The translations under genes were made by a program, and so were the position numbers. 64,000 nt of DNA from Hondaea fermentalgiana. Taxonomy: Eukaryota; Sar; Bigyra; Thraustochytrida; Thraustochytriidae. This document shows positions 37,354 through 45,753 of this stretch, piece after piece. Position 1 is the first letter of the stretch, and every line of letters starts with the position of its first letter. Below the pieces are notes generated by a model. The model had not been told where the DNA came from. It made no database searches and was given only the letters and a program-made list of their open reading frames with translations. The stretch lies in contig NPFB01000005.1 in the NCBI GenBank assembly GCA_014084085.1, positions 248,001 through 312,000 of the forward strand, written 5' to 3'.

Positions 37354-39315
37354 ATGAGGTCGCTGATCGAGCGGCTGCCCAGCAGCGTCGAGGGGCGCCT
37401 CGTGGAGAGGAGACACAAGCATCTGGTGCTGCTCCCTTGGCAGCGTTCCCACGTCGTCGATGCGCGGGTCCGCGGGTCGTACCTGCTCATCGATAGCGCC
37501 GCGGCCTCAGAGCACGCGCCGCGCGGCGCCCTCGCCGCAGCAGCAGCAGGCAAGAAGGCCGTGAACGCCGACCTGCCGCAGGAGTCGAGCTCGCACGGCG
37601 TCAAGCCGCAGCAGGAGGCACAAGAGCACACAACCACAAAGGCCAAAGCCACCGATGACGGCGAGGCTTTGCGCGCAAACGCCGTCGACCTAACGGCGCG
37701 CGCCCGCGTCGTCAACCTCGAGGGCGCCGTCGTGGCTGATGTGAGCACTAGCAAGGGGAAGAAGAAGCGCCATGCCTTTCGCGTGGCCTTCATGAATGAG
37801 AAACGCAAGGTCCACCATATTGAGCTCGAGTGCGAGTCGCAGGAACAGGTGCAAATGTGGGTCCGCGCTATCGAGCGCGCCTCGCACCGCGCCGCGCCGC
37901 GCAAGGACGACTTTGAGCCGCTCCTTCTCCTCGGTTCGGGCCACTTCGGCAAGGTCACCCTTGTCGCGCACAAACCCACAGGCACTGTCCTCGCGCTCAA
38001 GGAGATGCGGGAGGAACAGGTCGCCGCAGCGCGCATGGAGGCCGCGCGCATCCGCGAACAAAAGAAACGCAGCTCCAAAAAGAAGAAGTTCAACTGGAAC
38101 GCCAAGGGCATCGGACAGCTCAAACTTGAGAAACAAATCACCGAGCGACTCCTGCTCGGCGAGCTCGTTGACGATCGCTGGGTTGCCCGCCTGGCCTTCG
38201 CCTTTCGCGAGCGTGGCAAGCTCATGCTCGCACAAGAGTTCGCCGCCCGCGGCGATCTCTGGAGCCTTATTCGCTCGCAAAAACGTCTCAGCATTGGAGC
38301 CGCGACGCAAATCTCCAGCGAGCTCGTCTCGGCTGTGGGGAGCCTGCACGCCCGCGGCATCCTTCACCGGGACATCAAGCTAGAAAACATTATGCTCGAC
38401 ACCGATGGCCACATCAAGCTTATTGACCTCGGTCTCAGCAAGCAGCTCTCGATCCGCCCCGTAATTCGCGATGACCGCAAGCGCTATGGCTTCACTTTTA
38501 GTCTCTGCGGTACGCGCTACTACATGAGTCCCGAGCAGATCAAGGGCACGGGACACAACCTTTCCACCGACTGGTGGCAAGTTGGCTGCCTTATCTACGA
38601 GTTAGTCGTTGGCAAGCCCGCATTTTTTGACAAGAACACCGCCAAGATTGACGAGCGCATCCTCTCTGGCGAGGGCCCGAACATGCTGGCCTTTCGCAAG
38701 TTCGCCGGCGAGTCCCACCAAACCGAGCTCGCCTGCAAGCTTATCCAAAGCCTCCTCGTCCACGATACCTCGGACCGTCTCGGGGCCGCTGGCGCCGACG
38801 AGGTCCGCAAGCATCCTTTTTTCCAGGAGCTTTCCTGGTCCAAGGTCGACGCGCGTCAGGGCGCTGTTGACAAGGACATTGCCTCGTACGTCGACTCGGG
38901 CAAGCCCGGTCACATTGTCGACTCCGAGGTTGTAGCTAAATACTTTCGTGACGCCAAGACACTCGACGGCGAGAAGCTCAACGACAATCTCGCCATCTCT
39001 CTTAAATTGTCTTCCTCGGCCTCTTCTGGGTCTCTTGCTTCTGCGGATACCCCAGAGGTCGACCGGAACCGCTTCATGGTCGGTGGCACCCGCAACGGGT
39101 CCACCGCCTCGGCAGCTACTGCCCAGTCGGATAAGCGCCACTCCAGTGACTCTGTGTCTACTTTGGCAACGTCCTCCAACAACACTTACTCGGGTCGCCA
39201 TGCCAAGCCTACGCTGCCCCGCCGGACTGAATCCCGCGGCCCGCTGCTCGGCTTTTCCTTTGCTGCGCCAATCGACACACTCATGGACATGAGCCAAGGC
39301 CTCGTGTCCTCCTAG
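37354..39315 (+). CDS. PH-domain AGC-family protein kinase (Akt/RSK-related)
   Basis: 653 residues. N-terminal PH-like domain (about 12-180) with a low-complexity insert: GRLVERRHKH at its start and HHIELECESQEQVQMWVRAIERA as the C-terminal helix. Kinase domain: GSGHFGKV (194-201), LALKEM, HRDIKLEN (from His338), IDLG (Asp358; DFG changed to DLG), CGTRYYMSPEQI. The PDK1-type T-loop reads FSLCGT, with Ser in place of the usual Thr. A basic ~35-residue insert follows beta-3 (RSSKKKKFNW). The C terminus LLGFSFAAP resembles the AGC hydrophobic motif with phospho-acceptor Ser635. Architecture and tail place it near Akt/RSK kinases acting at phosphoinositide membranes, but PH-lipid specificity cannot be read. 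Preceded by a long CT-rich leader. Confidence 0.9.
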   Translation: MRSLIERLPSSVEGRLVERRHKHLVLLPWQRSHVVDARVRGSYLLIDSAAASEHAPRGALAAAAAGKKAVNADLPQESSSHGVKPQQEAQEHTTTKAKATDDGEALRANAVDLTARARVVNLEGAVVADVSTSKGKKKRHAFRVAFMNEKRKVHHIELECESQEQVQMWVRAIERASHRAAPRKDDFEPLLLLGSGHFGKVTLVAHKPTGTVLALKEMREEQVAAARMEAARIREQKKRSSKKKKFNWNAKGIGQLKLEKQITERLLLGELVDDRWVARLAFAFRERGKLMLAQEFAARGDLWSLIRSQKRLSIGAATQISSELVSAVGSLHARGILHRDIKLENIMLDTDGHIKLIDLGLSKQLSIRPVIRDDRKRYGFTFSLCGTRYYMSPEQIKGTGHNLSTDWWQVGCLIYELVVGKPAFFDKNTAKIDERILSGEGPNMLAFRKFAGESHQTELACKLIQSLLVHDTSDRLGAAGADEVRKHPFFQELSWSKVDARQGAVDKDIASYVDSGKPGHIVDSEVVAKYFRDAKTLDGEKLNDNLAISLKLSSSASSGSLASADTPEVDRNRFMVGGTRNGSTASAATAQSDKRHSSDSVSTLATSSNNTYSGRHAKPTLPRRTESRGPLLGFSFAAPIDTLMDMSQGLVSS

Positions 39316-39923
39316 ATTCGACGACCTCTTTCTTCTTTCTTTTTTCGATGAGAAAAGTCGGCCCTGTTTACTTTTGACTTGTAAATCCGTACACTAGAAA
39401 TTTCAATGAATACATACGTAGCATGCTCCTTTTTCTTTTTTTGCCAACGCTGACGACGCAAAAGCTTTATTGTTTTGCAATGAAATTCGCGGGAAACCTA
39501 ATGAAAATTATTGTGGTGGGATTTGTCGTCAAAGATTAACAAACGTATCATCTGCAGCTGACGTTTAATCTGGGATCACACAAACCTGCTCTTCAGCAAG
39601 TAAATTGCCGCATCTACTTTTTATTTTTTAACATCCAGCCGCAGTCCGAGCTTTGAGATTCACCGTGAGTCCGAGTCTCACCGCCACCGTCACCGTGTTT
39701 CCCTTATTTGGCCTATTTTAGGCCTCTTTCTTGAGCCGTTAGCTTCCGTTACGGATGATGAGTGCAGTCCAGTGCGGCGACTAGCAGTGAGAGTAAGTGG
39801 GATGCGTGCGCTGCATTCTGCTGCATGCATGCATGCATGCATGAATAGAATCGATAATCGACGAACGACGACGGAAAGACCAGACGTGAACGGGCTGAGG
39901 TTCTCCATCTCCCCACTTTTGCA
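39316..39923. other. Intergenic region between PH-AGC kinase and CFAP300
   Basis: 608 nt, AT-rich from 39350 to 39640 (kinase 3' UTR and intergenic), then the CFAP300 promoter and leader with an ATGC tetranucleotide run (39822-39846). No gene seen. Confidence 0.6.
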
Positions 39924-40808
39924 ATGGAAATCGTCGCAGAAAACGGTGGCGCGGCGGCAGGCGGTGCCAGCAAGGCATCGCGCAAGCTCGTCTCGGAGTT
40001 GAATGCTCCCGGTGAGCGACACCAGTGGAGCTTCGCGCCCGTTCCTGCGCAAGATGCTGGCCTACTCGCCGACAGGGAAAAGCAAGAGACGCTCATGCGG
40101 TGGGGACTCGACAAAACACTCATCCTCGAGCGATTCAGGGTCACCTCCGGCGGCAACGACCTCGAGGCCAACCCCGAAGCAGCACTGCTCGACTTCTTCA
40201 ACAGCCCCATCGTGCAAGCCCAGCTCGCAAAGGCACGCTCCGCCAGCCAGGACACCAGGATTCGCGTTCCAACTGGCCAGTACCAGAGTGTGCAAAATGA
40301 GCCTTTGCGAACAAATATTGTTGATCTCTCGTTCTTGCGCCGTCTCAAGGATCCAGAGCATCGGCTAGTAAGCGACAACGGTCACCTCCGCAAGTGCATG
40401 GATGAAATCCATGACGGCGCTACAAGCAGCACACTTCTCACGGAGATGCTTATTAACGAAGAGTCTGAACATGCCGACCTGTACACGCCAGAAGAGCAGT
40501 CTGAGCTCATTTTTCGGCTTTTTCGCTGGATTGCAGTCGGTGGTGCACTCTGCCAAGCCGACGACAACCTCGAACCTTACTCAGACATGCTCCGCGCGCT
40601 GTACAAGGAGCTTGTCCACGTCGTCAAGGACCCGGACACACAACAAATTAAAGTCACCTCTCACCCCTTTCTCGTCACGGGTCTCGACAACGATGCAAAA
40701 GATCTATTTGCCCGACCGGACAATATGCACAACGTTGCCCTTGTCATTTTTCACCCGCGCCAATTTGCAGTTACCTACTTATCATCCTCCTTCATCCCTT
40801 TCTTTTGA
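39924..40808 (+). CDS. CFAP300: Cilia- and flagella-associated protein 300 (C11orf70 family)
   Basis: 294 residues, close to the human length. The family core is recognisable: LDKTLILERFRV near the N terminus, DLSFLRRL, GHLRKCMDEIHDG, LLTEMLINEESEHADLY, ELIFRLFRWIAVGGALCQADD, YKELVHVVKDPDTQQIKV, and a C-terminal strand NVALVIFHPRQFAVTYL. CFAP300 takes part in cytoplasmic assembly and transport of axonemal dynein arms; loss in humans causes primary ciliary dyskinesia. Its presence implies motile flagella with dynein arms, for example zoospores. Cytosolic, no signal peptide. Only 54 nt separate its stop from the convergent stop of the RS/Lys-rich gene. Confidence 0.85.
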   Translation: MEIVAENGGAAAGGASKASRKLVSELNAPGERHQWSFAPVPAQDAGLLADREKQETLMRWGLDKTLILERFRVTSGGNDLEANPEAALLDFFNSPIVQAQLAKARSASQDTRIRVPTGQYQSVQNEPLRTNIVDLSFLRRLKDPEHRLVSDNGHLRKCMDEIHDGATSSTLLTEMLINEESEHADLYTPEEQSELIFRLFRWIAVGGALCQADDNLEPYSDMLRALYKELVHVVKDPDTQQIKVTSHPFLVTGLDNDAKDLFARPDNMHNVALVIFHPRQFAVTYLSSSFIPFF

Positions 40809-40862
40809 CCTGCAAAGAGAGAGAATGAATGTAAGGGAAAATGGACAGAAAAAAACAAAAAT

Positions 40863-42116
40863 CTATCTTTCGCTTTCGCTTCCGCTTTTGCTCCCGCCGC
40901 TGGCTTTGCTCGCTTCGTCCTGACGCTGATCATCCCTATCCTTCGTCTTCTTGTCCTTTTTATCCTTTTTGTCCTTGTTCTTTTTCTTCTTATCCTTTTT
41001 GTCTTTCTTGTCCTTGTGTTTTTTGCTCTTCTTGCTCTTCTTGTTTTTCTTGCTCTTCTTATCTTTCTTGTCCTTTTTGTGTTTTTTCAGCTTCTTCAAG
41101 GCCTTTTTCTCGGCCTTCTTCTCCTTTTTGCTTTTCTTCTTGGCATTTGTGCGGCTATAATCGCTTCCGGACGACCCGCTGCTGCTCCGCGAGGACACGG
41201 ACGAGGACCGCGACGAGTACGAAGATCGCGACGACACGCTCGACCGTGAGCTCGAGCTCGACGCCGAAACGCTGCGATGCCGCCGTCGCTTTCGTCGCGC
41301 CGTCTCCTCCTCATCCTCCAATTCCACATTGTCGCTTCGCTTGTGAAATTGTTGGCGGTATGCGTCCACATCGGCAACGCCACGGCGTAGCAAGTCGCTC
41401 GCATTTGAATCGGCGGGCGCGCTTCGGTCTTGCGCGCGTTCGCGAAGATCCTGCCGGTCATCTTTCCGCATCGAGCGCGAACGGCCTCTTCGAGGGCTAC
41501 GACTTCGACTTCTTGTTCTGTGCGCATACCGGTCCATCCGACGAGACGGAGATCGTGACCTTTCTCCATGACGACGTCGGTCCCGATCGTCTCCCAGACG
41601 ACTTGCAGACCTGCGAGGAGAAGGCAACCTTTTTGCATGACGTGGAGGGCTACGCCCACGGGACCTGGATCTTGCGCGAGATCCCCCTCGCGACGATTCT
41701 CGCCCAGGCGATAAGGCATCCCGCATTGTGCCATGTACAAGGTGGGCGCGAATGGGCATTCCCGCGAGCTCGCCGCCTTTTTCCCAGCACCAAAGAGCCT
41801 CGGCTGCCGCCTCCCCGGCGGCAAACTCCACCAAGACCCAGTGTCTGCGAAAGACAATCTCCTCGATTTTGCCGTGAACGCCGAAAATCTCGAGCACATG
41901 CGATCGCTGCAGTACGTCCACGCCCTCTGGGGCCGCCCTTTGTCGACGTCGTTTCTCTCGCCCCGCCTGCTCCGACGCAGTAGTTGCTGCCGACGTTGGC
42001 GGCGGTGTCGGCGCTGTAGGTCCTGACGGCCGCGGCCAGGGCTCCCGGCCCGCCGGCGAGTGCGTCACGCACAGCACCGCCGGGCCCGAGGGCCCGCGCG
42101 GCACGCCGCTCTGCAT
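40863..42116 (-). CDS. RS- and lysine-rich nuclear protein with divergent RRM-like domain
   Basis: 417 residues from the ATG at 42116 (the open frame upstream begins with GTG). Residues ~70-130 resemble the second half of an RRM (HVLEIFGVHGKIEEIVF, HWVLVEFAAGEAAAEAL); the first strand could be AVLCVTHSP at ~13-21, separated by a ~40-residue Pro/Ala insert, so the RRM is split or degenerate. Then an RS region (SRARSRSRGRSPPR, TRSRSRSPRRGRSRS), a serine-rich block, and a ~75-residue tail of repeating KKDKKDKKSKK units. The layout recalls SR-related splicing or exon-junction factors (RNPS1-like). Nuclear localisation is expected from the basic tail. Divergent from the first TPMT-like gene. Confidence 0.75.
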   Translation of the reverse strand: MQSGVPRGPSGPAVLCVTHSPAGREPWPRPSGPTAPTPPPTSAATTASEQAGREKRRRQRAAPEGVDVLQRSHVLEIFGVHGKIEEIVFRRHWVLVEFAAGEAAAEALWCWEKGGELAGMPIRAHLVHGTMRDALSPGRESSRGGSRARSRSRGRSPPRHAKRLPSPRRSASRLGDDRDRRRHGERSRSPSRRMDRYAHRTRSRSRSPRRGRSRSMRKDDRQDLRERAQDRSAPADSNASDLLRRGVADVDAYRQQFHKRSDNVELEDEEETARRKRRRHRSVSASSSSSRSSVSSRSSYSSRSSSVSSRSSSGSSGSDYSRTNAKKKSKKEKKAEKKALKKLKKHKKDKKDKKSKKNKKSKKSKKHKDKKDKKDKKKKNKDKKDKKDKKTKDRDDQRQDEASKASGGSKSGSESER

Positions 42117-42665
42117 GGTGCGCGGTTCTTCCGCCACGGACGCAACGAGCTCGCTCCTCGCGATCTCGAGCGAGAGTTTTGGCGATGACGATCGTGTGCC
42201 ATCGCCCGCCGCACAGTATAACGCAACAAGTGTGCCTTTCCATAAACGTCACATTTGTTTGATTCGCAGAAATGGTCTCGTCTTCGCAGACCTTGTGGCA
42301 GGAACGAAGGGAAAGCGCCAGGCCGGTGAAGACTATCGACAAGACCGACGAAATGCCCATCGAAGTCACGGTCGCTGTTTTGATTGCCATTGGTTGATTG
42401 TTTGATTGTTTGGTTGATGTGAGAAACTCCGACGAATGAATGTCCGCTCCTGGGAAAATGCAGCGCAAAAACCAAAAGCAAGATCAGATCGACACCTTGA
42501 AAAACTCGCACTGCTGCCAGAAGCGGCGGCGGCGGCGACGGCGGCGACGAGGACGACAACAAGAAGGAGTAGATCAGTGCGGCTTGGTCGCGAGGTAGGA
42601 GCTCAGCTGCATCTAGATTCGCGCGCTCGAGGTACGTACGAGCTTCGGAGACAACACGGGCCAAG
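42117..42665. other. Divergent promoter region
   Basis: 549 nt between the RS/Lys-rich gene and the first TPMT-like gene. TTGATTGTTTGATTG units near 42390-42415 and GGCGGC/GACGAC runs near 42522-42560. Frames in it are not convincing. Confidence 0.55.
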
Positions 42666-43457
42666 ATGACGCTCATGGCTCTTTCGGCAGCAGCCAGGGC
42701 TTGCGCAAAACGAGGCGCGTCCCTTCAAGGCGTACGCGCGTTCCATGGTGCGGCTGGTCTGCAAAACACGCACACGGAAAAGTGGACCAACATGTGGACC
42801 GAGAAGTTTCAAGAGACGCAGCCCTTTTGGCACATCGACGCGGTCAACAAGCGTCTCCTGCAATTCAAAGACGAGTTCATCCAACACGGCGCAAGACACA
42901 GCTTCCTCGTGCCTCTCTGTGGCAAATCGCTCGACCTGATCTGGCTCTCTCAGTTTGGCTTTGTTGCCGGTGTTGAAATCTCCCAGGATGCCATCGATCA
43001 GTTTCGTGCAGAGAATCGCCTAGAGTGGGATGCCACCGCGCTTGAGCAAAGCGACAAAGCACTCTTCCGCGCGACCGTACCAAGCACGGCAAATGAGGTC
43101 GCGATTGCTAAAATGGACTTTTTCAATCTTCCGCCCGGCTGGAGCGACATCGGGGCCTCCTCAAGACGGCGCAAGTTTGACCGCGCATGGGATCGCGCGG
43201 CCCTTGTGGCCATTGATCCACCCATGCGATCCGAGTACGTCGACGCTTTTGTTCAACAGCTTTCCAACGATGCTGTTGTGCTGCTCAGCTCCTTCGTGTA
43301 CCCCGAAGGTGCACATGCGGGGCCGCCGTTTTGCGTTCCAGAGACCGAGGTCCGCGCTCTCTATGAGCCATACTTTCACGTCGACCTCCTCATGCAGCGC
43401 CCAATTCCCATGGATCAGACAGAAGAACTCGTTTTTCTCATGAAGCGTAAATGTTGA
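42666..43457 (+). CDS. TPMT-like SAM-dependent methyltransferase, copy 1
   Basis: 263 residues of the thiopurine S-methyltransferase family. SAM-binding core: FLVPLCGKSLDLIWLSQFGF then VAGVEISQDAIDQF; downstream KMDFFNLPPGW, DRAALVAIDPPMR and the C-terminal EELVFLMKRKC. The first ~30 residues (ALSAAARACAKRGASLQGVR) are basic and Ala/Ser-rich without acids, a likely mitochondrial presequence. The native substrate is unknown; family members methylate thiols or selenium/halide compounds. Tandem with copy 2, 890 nt away on the same strand, with strongly similar cores and different leaders. It would produce S-adenosylhomocysteine, the substrate of AHCY. Confidence 0.9.
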   Translation: MTLMALSAAARACAKRGASLQGVRAFHGAAGLQNTHTEKWTNMWTEKFQETQPFWHIDAVNKRLLQFKDEFIQHGARHSFLVPLCGKSLDLIWLSQFGFVAGVEISQDAIDQFRAENRLEWDATALEQSDKALFRATVPSTANEVAIAKMDFFNLPPGWSDIGASSRRRKFDRAWDRAALVAIDPPMRSEYVDAFVQQLSNDAVVLLSSFVYPEGAHAGPPFCVPETEVRALYEPYFHVDLLMQRPIPMDQTEELVFLMKRKC

Positions 43458-44347
43458 TCCAAGAACAACTCGTCAGTTTCGTATACCGCCTCACGATAAC
43501 GCGGAATAGAAAACGTCATCTCGGTGGCCAATGAATTAATCTCAGAGATGTCGGCGTGAGCGTCTGCTTCTTTGGCAACATTAAATAGTACCGTGAACCT
43601 CTTTCAGTCGTATTTTTATCTGTTGGAGCGAGCAAGAGTTTTGAGCTGGTCACAGGAAGACGTGATAAGCAAGCTGCGATCACAACAAAACGACAACTTC
43701 GTCTGGGTGGGAGTCCAGCAAGTATGACAGACTTTACCTTTCGAGCTAATGTTGATAAGGCTGTTTTGCGCTGATTGCTCAGTTTGTGCTTTTGAAAAGA
43801 AAGTGTACTTTATTCGTCGAAGCGATCTACTGACAGTCATTTTATAAAACATGACTCCGAAAGCAGCTGAGCTTTCATTAGGTCTTCATTCTCTCGTCGC
43901 GCAGAAAAGGATGTATATCAGAGTGCACGCAAATCTAAGAAACGCAATCAGATCCTGGCGCTCTACATTTTCTTGCACTGCTCTTGCACGCAAATGTGCG
44001 GTGAGCGTCATTTGTGCAAAGGGAGTTCGACCGGTCGATCGGTCGGTCGGTCCGAGTTGGTCAGGTCACTCACATGTCAATGCAACGATTTTCTCTCTTT
44101 TTTTCTTCTTCTTTTTTTTAGTGCCTCGATCCATCCATCGGGGAATCCATGCGGCAAAACCCGAGGTGAAAGTAGCCGAGGCGAAAGTAGCCGAGGTCGT
44201 GATTTGGCGCAAGCAAAACTGCTTTCGCTTTTGGAAAAGCGCAGCACATCGAGCTAATCTCACGCGCTCTTTGCTTGCCCACGCGCAGAAGCAAGAGCTC
44301 GCCAGCTTGCTACTCGAAACAAACCCTCGAGGCACTTGGCATCCACC
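43458..44347. other. Intergenic region between the TPMT-like copies
   Basis: 890 nt. AT-rich to 43900; a CGGTCGATCGGTCGG palindromic run near 44032-44055; a T-rich patch at 44097-44120; a direct repeat of GAAAGTAGCCGAGG near 44168-44198. Short open frames are not supported. Holds the promoter and leader of copy 2. Confidence 0.55.
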
Positions 44348-45184
44348 ATGCTTCAAGGCTTGATCTCAGCTCCGCTTCGCCGCGTCTTTGGACTCGGCGC
44401 GGCCGCGACTCTTCTCTCGCTCGGCGCGACTGCCGCGGGAGCGTCTGCCGGCAATGCCATGTGCCAAGGCGAAGATGGCGAGGCCACCGAGCCAGAGCAT
44501 CTGGAGATGTGGCTCAAGCGTTGGACGACACAATACAAGACAGAAAAACCCGGATTCCACATGGAGGCTGTCAATCCCAATCTAATCAAATACCGGGAAC
44601 AGTTTATCACGGGCGAAGGTCCGCGCAACTTCTTCGTTCCACTCTGTGGCAAGACCCTGGACCTCTTGTGGCTGGCTCAGTTTGGTTTTGTGGGCGGCGT
44701 CGAGATTTCGCAAGACGCCATCGACCAGTTTGCCGAGGCAAATGGGCTGTCTTGGGACAAGGAGGCCATCGAAAAATCAAACAAGGCCCTTTTTCGCGCC
44801 ACTGCTCCGGGCTCTGGGAATCAGCTCGCCATCGGCAAGATGGATTTTTTTAATCTGCCCGACGGCTGGAGCGATCTCGGCGAGTCCCAAAAGCACAAGT
44901 TCAACTTTGTCTGGGATCGTGCCTCTCTCGTCGCCATCAACCCGCCCATGCGTCAGGATTACGTCAAGACCATTGTCGAGCAGTGCACTCCGGATGCCAA
45001 GGTTTTGCTTTGTACCTTTGACTATGCTCCTGGCGTCCGCGAAGGACCTCCGCATGCCGTGTCGGAGGCTACCGTGCGCGAGCTTTTCGAGCCCTTCTTC
45101 GTCGTCGATCTTCTCGACCGTCATACGACACCCATGCCGGAAACCGAAGAGCTCGTTTTCCTCATGAAGCGCAAATCCGAATAA
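44348..45184 (+). CDS. TPMT-like SAM-dependent methyltransferase, copy 2
   Basis: 278 residues from the ATG at 44348 (context CCACCATG; the open frame starts at a TTG 12 nt earlier). Core as in copy 1: FFVPLCGKTLDLLWLAQFGF, GGVEISQDAIDQF, KMDFFNLPDGW, DRASLVAINPPMR, C-terminal EELVFLMKRKSE. The N-terminal ~35 residues (MLQGLISAPLRRVFGLGAAA, then Ala/Gly-rich) look like a mitochondrial presequence with a hydrophobic stretch, possibly a membrane-tethered or bipartite signal. The leader shares little with copy 1 although the catalytic domains are close, so targeting may have diverged after duplication. Substrate unknown. Confidence 0.9.
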   Translation: MLQGLISAPLRRVFGLGAAATLLSLGATAAGASAGNAMCQGEDGEATEPEHLEMWLKRWTTQYKTEKPGFHMEAVNPNLIKYREQFITGEGPRNFFVPLCGKTLDLLWLAQFGFVGGVEISQDAIDQFAEANGLSWDKEAIEKSNKALFRATAPGSGNQLAIGKMDFFNLPDGWSDLGESQKHKFNFVWDRASLVAINPPMRQDYVKTIVEQCTPDAKVLLCTFDYAPGVREGPPHAVSEATVRELFEPFFVVDLLDRHTTPMPETEELVFLMKRKSE

Positions 45185-45753
45185 GTAAGCTTATTGGCAC
45201 CACTCCAAGTTTCACCTTGATATCTTCTCCCTCTCCCCCTCTTGTCGTCCCAGCTTGTGAGACCGACCCAAAATACCTTTGCGCTTTGACAAAAGAACAT
45301 GCCGCAGCCGAGCACATGAGTGATGTAGCACAGCCTGCGACGGCCATACTCAAACTGAACCGCTACGCGCGAGCTCCATTGTTGGACGCAAAGCTCAGCC
45401 CGACTTCGTGCGCCCCTCGTCCGTCGTCCCCAATTTTCGGTTGTCTCTTGAGCCATCTCTTGGGCAGTCCTCTTCTTTACTAGATACATAGGGGGACCCC
45501 TGACCACTGTCCCGCGAAGGCGTGCAACCGCCACGAAGAACCGCGCAAGGGACGCGGCCTCGAACCCAGGCGGCGAGACAGACCTGCAACCGCCGCCTGC
45601 CAGCAGCAGGCGAGCGACGGCGAGGCCAGAGAGCGAGACGCAGGAAGGCGAGAAACGACCGCGCGCGCGAGGCCGCGAGCAGAGCAGCGCGGAGCAGAGC
45701 AGAGCAGAACTGCGCAGCGCAGCGCAGGCACGAGCGAGAGCAAAGCCTGCAAA
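45185..45753. other. Promoter and leader region of topoisomerase II
   Basis: 569 nt. The last 100 nt carry GCAGA/GCGCA iterations (45680-45735), likely the 5' leader. No gene supported; the minus-strand frames across the start are shadows. Confidence 0.55.

Noticed and set aside
44030..44056. CGGTCGATCGGTCGG palindromic run as an attachment or origin site
   Set aside because: Simple tetranucleotide iteration; no other support.
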